NCBI GenBank assembly: GCA_038210275.1
Contig: JBBQWV010000019.1
Span: forward strand, 20,526 to 84,525
Length of the DNA: 64,000 nt
From: PALSA-1296 sp038210275
GTDB taxonomy: Bacteria > Bacteroidota > Ignavibacteria > Palsa-1295
Reading direction: 5' to 3'
The notes beneath the pieces are model-generated. The model had not been told where the DNA came from. It saw only the letters and a program-made list of their open reading frames with translations, and did no database searches. How positions within the stretch are numbered: position 1 is the first letter of the stretch; each line of letters opens with the position of its first letter. Shown piece after piece: positions 26,611 through 34,888 of the stretch. Both the position numbers and the translations under genes were made by a program.

Positions 26611-26630
26611 AGGTACACTTATGGGCACCT
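26611..26630. promoter_or_regulatory. Candidate operator AGGTAC-N8-GCACCT upstream of recA
   Basis: An inverted repeat with one mismatch and an 8-base spacer, flanked by T and A (TAGGTAC...GCACCTA). The same motif, perfect, occurs directly upstream of the radical SAM gene at 10510-10529. It lies about 240 bases before the recA ATG. Confidence 0.45.
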
Positions 26631-26637
26631 ATCCTGG

Positions 26638-26667
26638 GGAAAGGATGAAGGTGGAAGGATGAAGGAT
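26638..26667. repeat. Dispersed GGATGAAGG-type repeat
   Basis: 30 bases that match 27 of 30 positions of 63743-63772 in inverted orientation (ATCCTTCATCC units ending ATCCTTTCC). Both copies also have a CCCCAATTT-like stretch on the same side, so the element may be longer. Non-coding. Confidence 0.65.
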
Positions 26668-26871
26668 TAAATAAGGGGGATGGAAAATGCAAAATTGGGG
26701 AGAAATAATGGGGACAAAAATTTCGATTTTCTGTTGGAATACAGGAACCAATTTTGTGCTCATTTTTAGGAAAGGGAAAAGTTGGAGTGTGCACAATTAG
26801 ATCGTTGATTTTTAATGGGTTAAGATAGGCTCAAACCCGAAAACAAGTTTTTTATTTAACCAAAAAAGACC

Positions 26872-27966
26872 ATGGAAACAGCAGCAGTTAATGGGACGGT
26901 TTCGACAGTTCAGGCATCGAGGAATAAGGCATTGCAGATCGCTATGGATGCGATCGAAAAACAGCATGGAAAGGGAGCCGTGATGCGGCTTGGGGATACA
27001 CCACATCAAAAGGTCGAGGCGATTCCGACAGGTTCGCTTTCGCTCGATGCAGCGATCGGCATCGGCGGCGTTCCGCGCGGACGCATCGTCGAGATCTACG
27101 GACCGGAATCGAGCGGCAAGACGACGGTATGTCTTCATATCATCGCCGAAGCCCAAAAGCGCGGCGGAAACGTTGCCTTTATTGATGCCGAGCATGCGCT
27201 TGATGTGAAATACGCCGAGCGTCTTGGCGTGAAGCTCAATGAGCTGATCCTCTCGCAGCCGGAATATGGCGAGCAGGCGCTTGATATTTTGGAGCAGCTT
27301 GTCCGCAGCGCAGCAGTTGATGTGATCATCGTTGATTCGGTTGCCGCTCTTACACCCCGCGCCGAGATCGAAGGCGAAATGGGCGACGCACAAATGGGCG
27401 CGCAGGCAAGATTAATGTCGCAGGCAATGCGCAAGATCACTGCCGTTATTGGCAAATCTAATACGACCGTCATCTTCACGAATCAGCTTCGCTCGAAGAT
27501 CGGCGTCATGTATGGTAATCCGGAAACGACGACGGGAGGAAATGCACTGAAGTTCTATGCATCGCTTCGTCTCGATATTCGCCGTCGTGATGTGATAAAA
27601 GATGGCACTGATATTATCGGTAACAGAGTGCGCGTGAAGGTCGTCAAAAATAAAATGGCTCCGCCGTTCAAGGAAGTGGAATTCGATGTGCTCTATAATG
27701 AGGGTATCTCCAAAATGGGCGATATGATCGACGTTGCCATTGAGAATGACATCATCCAAAAGAGTGGCTCGTGGTTCAGCTTAGGCGGCGAACGCATCGG
27801 ACAAGGCAGAGATTCGGTAAAAGCATATTTGAAAGAGTATCCTGATTCGTATGCTCAAGTCGAAAATGCCGTCCGCGAGAAACTCGGTATCACGCTCACA
27901 ATGAATGAGCCTTCGACTAATGGCATCACTGCTGCCGATATGACAAAGCCGGGGAAGAAAAAATAG
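26872..27966 (+). CDS. recA: Recombinase RecA
   Basis: 364 residues, a normal length. The Walker A motif GPESSGKT occupies residues 77-84, followed by [12 protein letters not shown], Walker [13 protein letters not shown], and the L1/L2 region [20 protein letters not shown] and [18 protein letters not shown] (both within residues 165-225). RecA polymerises on single-stranded DNA, drives strand exchange and activates the SOS response. It heads a unit with recX (168 bases downstream, with a dispersed inverted repeat in the gap). A candidate palindromic operator lies upstream. Confidence 0.99.
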   Translation: METAAVNGTVSTVQASRNKALQIAMDAIEKQHGKGAVMRLGDTPHQKVEAIPTGSLSLDAAIGIGGVPRGRIVEIYGPESSGKTTVCLHIIAEAQKRGGNVAFIDAEHALDVKYAERLGVKLNELILSQPEYGEQALDILEQLVRSAAVDVIIVDSVAALTPRAEIEGEMGDAQMGAQARLMSQAMRKITAVIGKSNTTVIFTNQLRSKIGVMYGNPETTTGGNALKFYASLRLDIRRRDVIKDGTDIIGNRVRVKVVKNKMAPPFKEVEFDVLYNEGISKMGDMIDVAIENDIIQKSGSWFSLGGERIGQGRDSVKAYLKEYPDSYAQVENAVREKLGITLTMNEPSTNGITAADMTKPGKKK

Positions 27967-28021
27967 GGGCAATGAAAAATTAAAAATGTAAAATTGGGGA
28001 TTCGTCAAACATTTTTACAAC

Positions 28022-28121
28022 GTCTTTGCGAGCGCAGCGAAGCAATCAAAAAATCTTTAACTTATGCAAAGTTTTAGCTTTTTAGATTGCCGCGTCGGAC
28101 TAAAGTCCTCCTCGCAATGAC
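28022..28121. repeat. Dispersed inverted-repeat element (GTCNTTGCGAG...CTCGCAATGAC)
   Basis: The ends are inverted: GTCTTTGCGAG at the left and CTCGCAATGAC at the right, with inner GCAATC / GATTGC pairs and a GTCGGACTAAAGTCC stretch. Related copies are at 53022-53152 (full) and 62278-62304 (left half). It looks like a short palindromic dispersed repeat of the type often seen between genes. Confidence 0.75.
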
Positions 28122-28133
28122 ATCTTAATAAAT

Positions 28134-28841
28134 ATGAGAAAGTCCAAAGAGGCTTCCATTGCACAGTACCGGCTCAGAACCGATGAGCCGGCAATTATTA
28201 CTGCGATCACCTACCAGAAGCGCGATAAACTTCGCGCTTCTGTTTTTATCGCAGATGAATTTGCATTCGGGATAAACATTCTTACCATCGAGCATTTTCG
28301 TCTCCGCAAAAAAGATGAACTCACTACTTCCCTCTTAGATGACCTCCGCGCCTTTGATGACCGAGTATCTGCAAAGAGGATGGCAACGAAATTCCTGAAT
28401 ACCAGACGAAGAACTGAGAAGGAAGTCCGAGATAAACTTCGGATGCAAGATTTCGATTTGGAAATCATCGAAGAGGTCACCACGAATTTGAGAAGTTTAG
28501 GATTAATCGATGATGAAGCTTTCGGCAGAGCTTTTATTCATGATAAGAGAATCACTAAACCTGTTTCATCAAGGCAGCTTTCGCAAGAGTTGCGAAAGAA
28601 AGGTGTTGCAAAAAATATCATCGAAAATATTCTTGGCGAAGCCGATGAAGAAGAAGGCGAAGAAGATAGAGCATTCAAAGCCGCTATGAAGAAATGGGAG
28701 CAGCTTCTTCGAAGAGAAGATGATGTCAGGAAAAGAAAGCAAAAGCTGATCGCGTTTTTGGGATCAAGAGGATTTGAGTATAGTATTATTAAAGATGTAA
28801 TGAAGAAGTTGGATGCGGAAGTGGAGGAGGAGTATTTATGA
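28134..28841 (+). CDS. recX: Regulatory protein RecX
   Basis: 235 residues. After an N-terminal ~60 residues that set the base, three-helix RecX repeats follow: ALNxxxxR-type AKRMATKFLNTRRRTEKEV, RDKLRMQDFDLEIIEEV and LIDDEAFGRAFIHDKRIT, with a final QKLIAFLGSRGFEY. RecX binds RecA filaments and limits their activity. Position downstream of recA is the classic arrangement. The stop overlaps the next start by 4 bases. Confidence 0.93.
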   Translation: MRKSKEASIAQYRLRTDEPAIITAITYQKRDKLRASVFIADEFAFGINILTIEHFRLRKKDELTTSLLDDLRAFDDRVSAKRMATKFLNTRRRTEKEVRDKLRMQDFDLEIIEEVTTNLRSLGLIDDEAFGRAFIHDKRITKPVSSRQLSQELRKKGVAKNIIENILGEADEEEGEEDRAFKAAMKKWEQLLRREDDVRKRKQKLIAFLGSRGFEYSIIKDVMKKLDAEVEEEYL

Positions 28842-29197
28842 TAACCCTACAAAAGCCAATATCTATTGTATTTTTCGTTCGCGAACTTCGCAAAGTCTCA
28901 GCATGGTATAGTAAACTTCTCGGCATCACACCTTATCGAGATGAAGTTGACTTCATAGGCTTTCACTTAGATGGGATTGATCTGTGCTTCCATGGTCACG
29001 ACGAAAAAGCCGGCAATCAAGGAGGTACTCAAGTAGTATATTGGCAAGTTGAAAATCTTGATGAGGTAGGTAAACTTATTATTGATAATGGAGGCAGTAT
29101 TTTTAGAAAAGCGATCTCTGTCCCCGAAGGAGGAAGAGTAATGCAAATGAAAGATCCGTTTGGAAACATTTTGGGGTTGAGAGAGAAGAATTCGTAA
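28838..29197 (+). CDS. VOC-family (glyoxalase/bleomycin-resistance-like) protein
   Basis: 119 residues. The paired beta-alpha-beta units are visible: PISIVFFVRELRKVSAWYSKLLG (residues 6-28), then DLCFHGHD, YWQVENLDEVGKLI and a final MQMKDPFGNILGLRE. The family covers dioxygenases, glyoxalases and antibiotic-binding proteins, and metal ligands cannot be assigned firmly. It is translationally coupled to recX by an ATGA overlap, which may be incidental. Confidence 0.85.
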   Translation: MITLQKPISIVFFVRELRKVSAWYSKLLGITPYRDEVDFIGFHLDGIDLCFHGHDEKAGNQGGTQVVYWQVENLDEVGKLIIDNGGSIFRKAISVPEGGRVMQMKDPFGNILGLREKNS

Positions 29198-29226
29198 TTT
29201 CTAATCCGTAATTCATAATTAAAAGC

Positions 29227-29412
29227 CTACCCCTCAAATTCTGCTTCGACCCTTACCTCTTTCGTCTCTTCATCAATATGAATGCGAAGAATATTTGGTC
29301 GGCAGCAGACTTGGCAATCTTCAACATATTCCTGAGTAGCGGCTGCGGATTCATCAACGAATGTTTCGTTCGGTTCGCCGCAGACGGCACAGTGGTATGT
29401 AATGAGTGGCAT
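29227..29412 (-). CDS. CPxCG-like cysteine-rich small protein
   Basis: 61 residues with two cysteine pairs, CAVCGEPN near the start and CQVCCRPN in the middle, followed by a strand ending EVRVEAEFEG. This is the pattern of small CPXCG-type zinc-ribbon proteins of unknown function. The start overlaps the stop of the HAD gene by one base (TAATG), so it is coupled to that gene. Confidence 0.85.
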   Translation of the reverse strand: MPLITYHCAVCGEPNETFVDESAAATQEYVEDCQVCCRPNILRIHIDEETKEVRVEAEFEG

Positions 29413-30113
29413 TAGGAATAGATAGCTTCTAAAACTTTATCCGTATCGGATAGATCATTGAAAATATAATCGGGATTATACGGCTCAACCTCTTCGCGAA
29501 CAGTTCGGCCAGTTAATGTGATGATGCACTTCGCTCCGATATGATTTGCGCAAAGAATGTCAGGAATTGTATCACCAATAATAATTGGATCAAATTCTTT
29601 CGGTGAATTACCATTATGGTGTTCGGTAAATTTCTTCAGCGCTATTGGACCGAGATCATTACGGTTGATCGATTCCACGCCATAAGCTCCGAACGCAAAA
29701 TATTTCATCAGGTCAAAATGTCGGAGTTTTATTTCAGCACATCGAGGAAGATTGCCGGTAAGCAAGGCTTGAGTCGTATTTTCTTCCGTGGAAAGCTTCT
29801 GCAATAACTCGGCGACATTCGGAAGAAGATTGAATGAGTCGGGTGAGGTTTGCTCTTCAACTTGATCTGCTACCCATTCCATCATCGCTTCTTCTTTTGC
29901 ATGATGTTCTTCATCGGAAATGCCGGCGATACCGATCATATCAGTGATGATCGCTTTATCAGTTTTTCCGGAGAAACGGTAACTTTGGAGCGAGATCGTT
30001 TTATGAAAGAATGCTTCGATCATTTCCTCGAACAAACGATGCGGAAATTTGTCTTTATAAATGACAAGTGTTCCGTCAATATCCCAGAGAATTAGTTTAT
30101 GGCGATTATTCAT
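29412..30113 (-). CDS. HAD-family hydrolase (phosphoglycolate-phosphatase-like)
   Basis: 233 residues. HAD motif I is LILWDIDGTLV (residues 8-18) with the nucleophile and acid aspartates. Motif II is in ALLTGN, and motif IV in PIIIGDTIPDILCA, where the DxxxD acidic pair is visible. The alpha-helical cap between residues 20 and 110 is typical of PGP-like phosphatases. The substrate is unknown. It is cytoplasmic. Confidence 0.88.
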   Translation of the reverse strand: MNNRHKLILWDIDGTLVIYKDKFPHRLFEEMIEAFFHKTISLQSYRFSGKTDKAIITDMIGIAGISDEEHHAKEEAMMEWVADQVEEQTSPDSFNLLPNVAELLQKLSTEENTTQALLTGNLPRCAEIKLRHFDLMKYFAFGAYGVESINRNDLGPIALKKFTEHHNGNSPKEFDPIIIGDTIPDILCANHIGAKCIITLTGRTVREEVEPYNPDYIFNDLSDTDKVLEAIYS

Positions 30114-30178
30114 GGCACATTAAACACTTCTCACTGTCGGAATGTTAAGAGCAATCTACTTTTTTAAACAGTAATTTA

Positions 30179-31852
30179 ATGGACATCTCCGCCTCACCGC
30201 ATTATTCGAAACTTGCCCGCGATTATATCACGGCATTTGAATCGTCGCCTGTAAAACAATTTTTTCCTCTTTCTCCCAATAAGTGGGGTGAAGGTTTGCA
30301 TCAGCTTATCGAAAAGAGAGTTGCCATTGCTTCGACACCGCAAGAGAAAGCAAATCGTAAAATCCTTGTCGATACACTTCGAAAGCAGCATTCTGACGCT
30401 GGATCTTTGACGAAGAAAGTAGAAGAGAACCTTACGGCACTTGCCAGCGAACGATGTTTGGCTATTGTGACGGGACAGCAAGTCGGTATTTTGGGCGGAC
30501 CGCTTTATACGATCTATAAAGCTCTTCATACTGTCATACTTGCAAATCAACTTCGCTCTTCTTATCCGGACTACCAATTTGTCCCCGTCTTTTGGCAGGA
30601 AACTGAAGATCATGATTTTGAAGAGACGTCGTTTGTTAATATTATAACTTCGAACTTCGAACTCCGCAAAATTCAATATGCTCCATCTGCGGATATTTCC
30701 AGAAGGCAGATAGGCGGTTTGACTTTTGAAAAGGAAGCATTGGAACGAGTTTTCTCCGAGATCGAAAGTTCTATTCCGAAAACGGATTTCACCGATGAAA
30801 TTCTTGGAATCTATAAAGGAGCATATCAGCAAGAATTTACTTTTGCTGAATCACAGGCTCGATTTCTCGGCGAGTTGCTTTGCGATGAAGGGTTACTCAT
30901 TTTGAATCCCAATACTCACGAATTAAAAAAGCAAGCATCGCATATCTTTAAGAAGGAAATTGAGACAACTCCGTATCTTTCAGATAAAATTCAGGAAGTC
31001 AGCAAAGAAATTACCAAGCATGGATACCATGCACAGCTTGATCCCCAAGGTATGAATCTTTTTATTGCTGAAGACGGACGACGATACAAGCTCAGCAAAG
31101 TTGGTGATGGCTTCACGTATAGTACTAAATCATTAAGCACAGCGGAGATTAATTCGATTCTGAGTAATACCCCTGAACGCTTTAGCATGAATGTGGTGAT
31201 GAGACCATTGGTTCAGGATACCATATTGCCGACGGTTGCCTATGTTGCCGGACCGGGAGAGATTGCATATTTCACACAATTAAAAGTTGCGTACGATTGG
31301 GCGGGAATCGAAATGCCAATCATAATACCGAGAATTGGAATAACTTTTTTGGAAGATCGCTTCGAAAAACTTCTTGCAAAATCAAATATCTCTATTGAAG
31401 ATTTTATTGCGAACGGCTCTGATTTAGTTTCGAAGCTTTTAACTACCGAGCAAGAAAGTATTCTTACGAATTCCTTTGCCAAATCAAGCACGGAGCTTGA
31501 TACTACATTGGAATCACTGCGGAAGACTGTATCATCTACCGATCAAACATTGGACGCTGCGCTCACAACATTGAAGGGTAAAATTCTCACATCACTCAAA
31601 GATTTTGAAGGAAAATCTCTTTCAGCTGAGAGAAAAAAACAAAGCGGGACAAAACAGCAATTCGAAAAAGCTATGAATGTTCTGCTTCCTGAAGGTAAGC
31701 TCCAAGAACGGGAGCTGACGCTTTTGTATTTTCTCAACAAATATGGATTAGTATTTTGGAAAAATTTAAAGCGTAAATTACTATCGAATCCATCAACTCT
31801 TCATGAGCACCATATAATGAAAGTATCAGAGATAATTGAGAATCATTTTTAA
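30179..31852 (+). CDS. bshC: Bacillithiol biosynthesis cysteine-adding enzyme BshC
   Basis: 557 residues. Family segments are LAIVTGQQVGILGGPLYTIYKALH (near residue 97), then FWQETEDHDFEE, LMxxLVQDT-type VMRPLVQDTILPTVAYVAGPGEIAYF, and a coiled-coil C-terminus. BshC adds cysteine to glucosamine-malate in the last step of bacillithiol synthesis, the low-molecular-weight thiol of Bacillota and many FCB bacteria. The start at 30179 is the first ATG. The other two pathway genes (bshA, bshB) are not in this window. Confidence 0.95.
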   Translation: MDISASPHYSKLARDYITAFESSPVKQFFPLSPNKWGEGLHQLIEKRVAIASTPQEKANRKILVDTLRKQHSDAGSLTKKVEENLTALASERCLAIVTGQQVGILGGPLYTIYKALHTVILANQLRSSYPDYQFVPVFWQETEDHDFEETSFVNIITSNFELRKIQYAPSADISRRQIGGLTFEKEALERVFSEIESSIPKTDFTDEILGIYKGAYQQEFTFAESQARFLGELLCDEGLLILNPNTHELKKQASHIFKKEIETTPYLSDKIQEVSKEITKHGYHAQLDPQGMNLFIAEDGRRYKLSKVGDGFTYSTKSLSTAEINSILSNTPERFSMNVVMRPLVQDTILPTVAYVAGPGEIAYFTQLKVAYDWAGIEMPIIIPRIGITFLEDRFEKLLAKSNISIEDFIANGSDLVSKLLTTEQESILTNSFAKSSTELDTTLESLRKTVSSTDQTLDAALTTLKGKILTSLKDFEGKSLSAERKKQSGTKQQFEKAMNVLLPEGKLQERELTLLYFLNKYGLVFWKNLKRKLLSNPSTLHEHHIMKVSEIIENHF

Positions 31853-31904
31853 TTTTGAATTTTTAATTTTGAATTGGCGTTATATGCACTCTTACAATAA
31901 GAAT

Positions 31905-31978
31905 GCACCCGTAGCTCAATTGGATAGAGCATCTGACTACGGATCAGAAGGTTTGGAGTTCGAGTCTCTACGGGTGCA
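31905..31978 (+). tRNA. tRNA-Arg(ACG)
   Basis: A full cloverleaf can be folded: a perfect 7-bp acceptor GCACCCG/CGGGTGC, D-arm GCTC...GAGC, anticodon stem TCTGA/TCAGA with loop CTACGGA (anticodon ACG), 5-base variable loop, T-arm TGGAG/CTCTA with TTCGAGT, and discriminator A. CCA is not encoded. It reads CGT (and by inosine CGC/CGA) codons. Confidence 0.97.
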
Positions 31979-32014
31979 CAAAGAACAAAAATAGCAAAAC
32001 AAAAGCAAGTAAAG

Positions 32015-32046
32015 CCTTTGATTCCTTCTGGATTCGAAGGTTTTTT
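32015..32046 (+). terminator. Intrinsic terminator after tRNA-Arg
   Basis: An 11-bp stem CCTTTGATTCC / GGATTCGAAGG (one mismatch, one G-U) with a 4-base TTCT loop, followed by six T residues. Confidence 0.8.
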
Positions 32047-32141
32047 GTTTTATGCGTTTCTGTTGTTTTCCTATGTTTGGATTCTTTTTGAGATATATTT
32101 ACAACCCCTATTTGAAATATAACTAATTCGTTACAGACAAC

Positions 32142-32279
32142 CTTTCCTCTGGCAAGATATTCCCTGAGGAAAGAGATAGCAGCATCAAAAGTGTAGATCC
32201 TTGGCGGGTTTGAAAATAAATAATTCTGATTTGCCAAGACTTTGCTGAAGCCAGCCGTTTTAAAAAGGCGGCTTTTTTT
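32142..32279 (+). promoter_or_regulatory. Candidate structured leader (riboswitch-like) with terminator before antiporter gene
   Basis: Three hairpins in order: CTTTCCTC/GAGGAAAG (32142-32173), CTTGGC/GCCAAG (32200-32238), and a terminator AGCCG/CGGCT followed by seven T residues (32253-32279). The antiporter ATG is 40 bases further on. The stop-then-start layout is that of transcriptional attenuation, and the known metal-ion-responsive leaders of Na+/H+ and Li+ antiporters would fit by analogy. I cannot match it to a known class. It may instead be a short independent RNA. Confidence 0.4.
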
Positions 32280-32318
32280 ACCCGCAACTTTCTCCTTTAA
32301 AGCAGAGTTCGAAAGCCT

Positions 32319-33563
32319 ATGACTGTATTTGATCTCATTGCAATCTTGCTGACATATACCGCTCTTCTTAGCTATGTCAATGATAAGGTTTTCCGGGTAC
32401 CTGAAACTATCGGTTTACTGATCCTTTCACTTGGCGCAGCACTTTTGTTTCTCATCGCAGAATGGCTCGGAGTCGCACCTTTTGCAGATTCTGTAAAGAA
32501 GACACTTGTATCGATCGACTTTAACCAAACCATGATGCAAGGCTTTCTCAGTTACCTGCTCTTTGCAGGCGCTCTTGGTGTGAGTTTAAAGCATCTTCGT
32601 GTCGATATGAAACCGGTCTTGATTTTATCAACGATTGGTGTTCTGATCTCAACAGTGTTGTTCGGCTCGGCAATCTACTTTGTTTTTGAAGCAACAAATC
32701 AGCCTCTCAGTTTTGTCTATTGCCTGCTTTTTGGAGCTCTTCTTTCACCTACTGATCCTATAGCAGTCCTGAGTATTGTTCGTTCACTCGAACTTCCAAA
32801 AAGTTTGGAAACGATCCTCTCGGGTGAATCTTTACTGAATGACGGAGTTGGGGCAGTGCTCTTTCTTTCACTCTACGGAGTGGCAGCAGAAGGCGGTACA
32901 TTTTCTGTCTTACGCGTTTTCGAAGTTTTTATGATCGAAGCTGTCGGAGGAGCATTTTTTGGATTAGTATTGGGGTGGTCAGCATATCTTTTAACCCGAA
33001 GTATTGATAACTACAAAGTCGAAGTCCTTCTCACACTTGCCATTGTCACCGGAGGTTATGCGTTGGCTTCTGTCATCGGAGTTTCGGGTCCACTTGCAAT
33101 GGTCGTTGCCGGAATAATTGTTGGCAATAAAGCTCGCAAGTTTACCATGTCAGAGCAAACCCAGGATTCGTTAGATCATTTTTGGGAAATGGTGGAATCG
33201 ATTATCAATGCCGTACTTTTCGTTCTTATCGGTTTGGAAATTTTGGTTCTTCCATTCCAGATCGAAACGTTATGGATCGGAATGGGTGCAATTATTCTAC
33301 TCTTAGGTTCGCGGTGGATAAGCGTTTATATTCCCAGAAAGCTCTTTAGGTTACGGCAGGTCGATGCACCTGGAGTTCAAACTTCGTTAGTATGGGGAGG
33401 TCTTCGCGGCGGAATCTCGATCGCCCTGGCGCTCTCCGTCCCTCCGATTCCACAACGAAATATGATCGTTCTAATTACCTATATCGTTGTCATTTTTTCA
33501 ATTGTTGTTCAAGGACTTTCTTTCAAAAGTGTATTAAAAAAGAGTACTGCTCAAACTATTTAA
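32319..33563 (+). CDS. Cation:proton antiporter, CPA1/NhaP family
   Basis: 414 residues, 12-13 membrane helices. The hallmark SPTDPIAVLSIVRSLELP (about residues 140-157) and GESLLNDGVGAVLF, with the conserved Asn-Asp pair of the CPA1 cation site, are visible. Later WGGLRGGISIALALSVP is the family's helix-10 signature. Such proteins exchange cytoplasmic Na+ or K+ for external protons. A structured leader with terminator precedes the gene, so its expression may respond to ion or pH state. Confidence 0.93.
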   Translation: MTVFDLIAILLTYTALLSYVNDKVFRVPETIGLLILSLGAALLFLIAEWLGVAPFADSVKKTLVSIDFNQTMMQGFLSYLLFAGALGVSLKHLRVDMKPVLILSTIGVLISTVLFGSAIYFVFEATNQPLSFVYCLLFGALLSPTDPIAVLSIVRSLELPKSLETILSGESLLNDGVGAVLFLSLYGVAAEGGTFSVLRVFEVFMIEAVGGAFFGLVLGWSAYLLTRSIDNYKVEVLLTLAIVTGGYALASVIGVSGPLAMVVAGIIVGNKARKFTMSEQTQDSLDHFWEMVESIINAVLFVLIGLEILVLPFQIETLWIGMGAIILLLGSRWISVYIPRKLFRLRQVDAPGVQTSLVWGGLRGGISIALALSVPPIPQRNMIVLITYIVVIFSIVVQGLSFKSVLKKSTAQTI

Positions 33564-33587
33564 GTTGATGTTTTAAGCCTCCCTCGT

Positions 33588-34772
33588 CTACTTTGATTTA
33601 ATTTGCAGTTTGCTATTTGAATCTGTCGGAATAGAATCTTTAATGAATGTAGAATCCATATTTTTAATATGACTGCTATCTGGCTGAGAAGTAATAGGGT
33701 CAGGAGATTGTCCCGCTGATTTAGTGATCTCATCTGGCTCATATAAGTATTCAGTACTATTGGCTACTCTCATTTGTAAAGTACGAACGGTGAGTTTTAT
33801 CGCTTTATGAGTAGCAGATGTCAGCGATGATTCAAGGGAAGCAACTTGCGATGGAGTAATTGGTGATGGAGATCGAACAGTCGCTAATACTCCGAGAGAT
33901 GAATCCAAATTTACAAATGTTACATCTCCTAAATACGCACCTGGTACTTGTGCTAAGACTTGAGAAAGTGTTGCTCTGGTCTTTGATTCTACTTGTTCCT
34001 GCTTCACCCGTCGTTCAAGAATAACAATAAATGCTCCTCCTAAAAGTATGAGTAAAATAATGCTGGGTAATAAAGTACGAAGCACAAGTGCGAATGTACG
34101 ATGCACTTTGTTTTTACTCGACAACCGTAATGCATATAATACAATAGAGTATGCACATTGGATAGCAAGAAGATTCGTAAAGAATAGCAGTATCGCACCT
34201 TGAAACAGTCCAAATCTGTGATGCGCCAATGCTATTGCCGCAGAAGAAAGTGGTGGGACAAGTGCTGTTGCAATTGCTACTCCGATTAATGCACCTCCTG
34301 CAACACGCCTGCCTATTGAGTATGCACCAGCCGCCCCACCTGCCAAAGCAACAATCAAGTCAAAAAGTCCGGGCTGGGTACGGGATAAAAGTTCTTGTGA
34401 TAATGGAATCTCAGAATGTAATTGTCCTATAAGATAAGAGACTGCAAAGACTTCTAATGCACCAGTAACAAGAGTAAAAAAAGACTTTCGAAGTTCTTTG
34501 TGTTCTCCAGAGATAAGTGCATAGCCAATGCCTCCAATGGGTCCAAGCAGAACTGCAATTACCATTGCACCGATAATTACTGCAGCACTATTAATGAGTA
34601 AACCATAGCTTGCAACGATCGCCGCAAAAAGATTCATGAGATAAAACGGCGCATTCGGACGTGCCGAATTGTAAATCTCAAGTTGAATCTCATCGTAATC
34701 CGAACTCTTTCGTATTGAGGATGAACTCTTACCCTCTGTTAGATCTAAATTACCAGATTGTTGCATTAGCAT
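33588..34772 (-). CDS. DUF389-domain membrane protein
   Basis: 394 residues. After a 40-residue hydrophilic start, six or more helices include the family hallmark INSAAVIIGAMVIAVLLGPIGGI (around residue 55) and GVAIATALVPPLSSAAIAL (around residue 165). The C-terminal 100 residues are soluble and beta-alpha, probably periplasmic. Function of DUF389 proteins is not established. It is convergent with the antiporter gene, 24 bases between the stop codons. Confidence 0.85.
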   Translation of the reverse strand: MLMQQSGNLDLTEGKSSSSIRKSSDYDEIQLEIYNSARPNAPFYLMNLFAAIVASYGLLINSAAVIIGAMVIAVLLGPIGGIGYALISGEHKELRKSFFTLVTGALEVFAVSYLIGQLHSEIPLSQELLSRTQPGLFDLIVALAGGAAGAYSIGRRVAGGALIGVAIATALVPPLSSAAIALAHHRFGLFQGAILLFFTNLLAIQCAYSIVLYALRLSSKNKVHRTFALVLRTLLPSIILLILLGGAFIVILERRVKQEQVESKTRATLSQVLAQVPGAYLGDVTFVNLDSSLGVLATVRSPSPITPSQVASLESSLTSATHKAIKLTVRTLQMRVANSTEYLYEPDEITKSAGQSPDPITSQPDSSHIKNMDSTFIKDSIPTDSNSKLQIKSK

Positions 34773-34888
34773 ATAATTAGATTAACTGAAACCGAGCTCA
34801 GAACCAAAGAAGTTCGTCGAGTCCACCCTAAATAGGAAGGGGCGCAAATATTTCGCCCGGAGTACTAAAACAAAAGAGCTTCATCAAA

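Larger units (their letters stand above)
26553..26871. other. Non-coding gap upstream of recA
   Basis: About 320 bases with no gene. It holds the candidate operator at 26611-26630, a Cys/pyrimidine-type filler repeat (26638-26667), a second short filler (AAAATTGGGG-type) also seen near 27985, and then the recA leader. No convincing TAnnTTTG element was found. Confidence 0.6.

Noticed and set aside
26812..27393. 193-codon reading frame antisense to recA
   Set aside because: It lies opposite conserved recA codons and has no family features, so it is a shadow frame.
31968..32237. 89-codon minus-strand frame near tRNA-Arg
   Set aside because: It runs through the tRNA terminator and leader hairpins, with low-complexity content and no family features.
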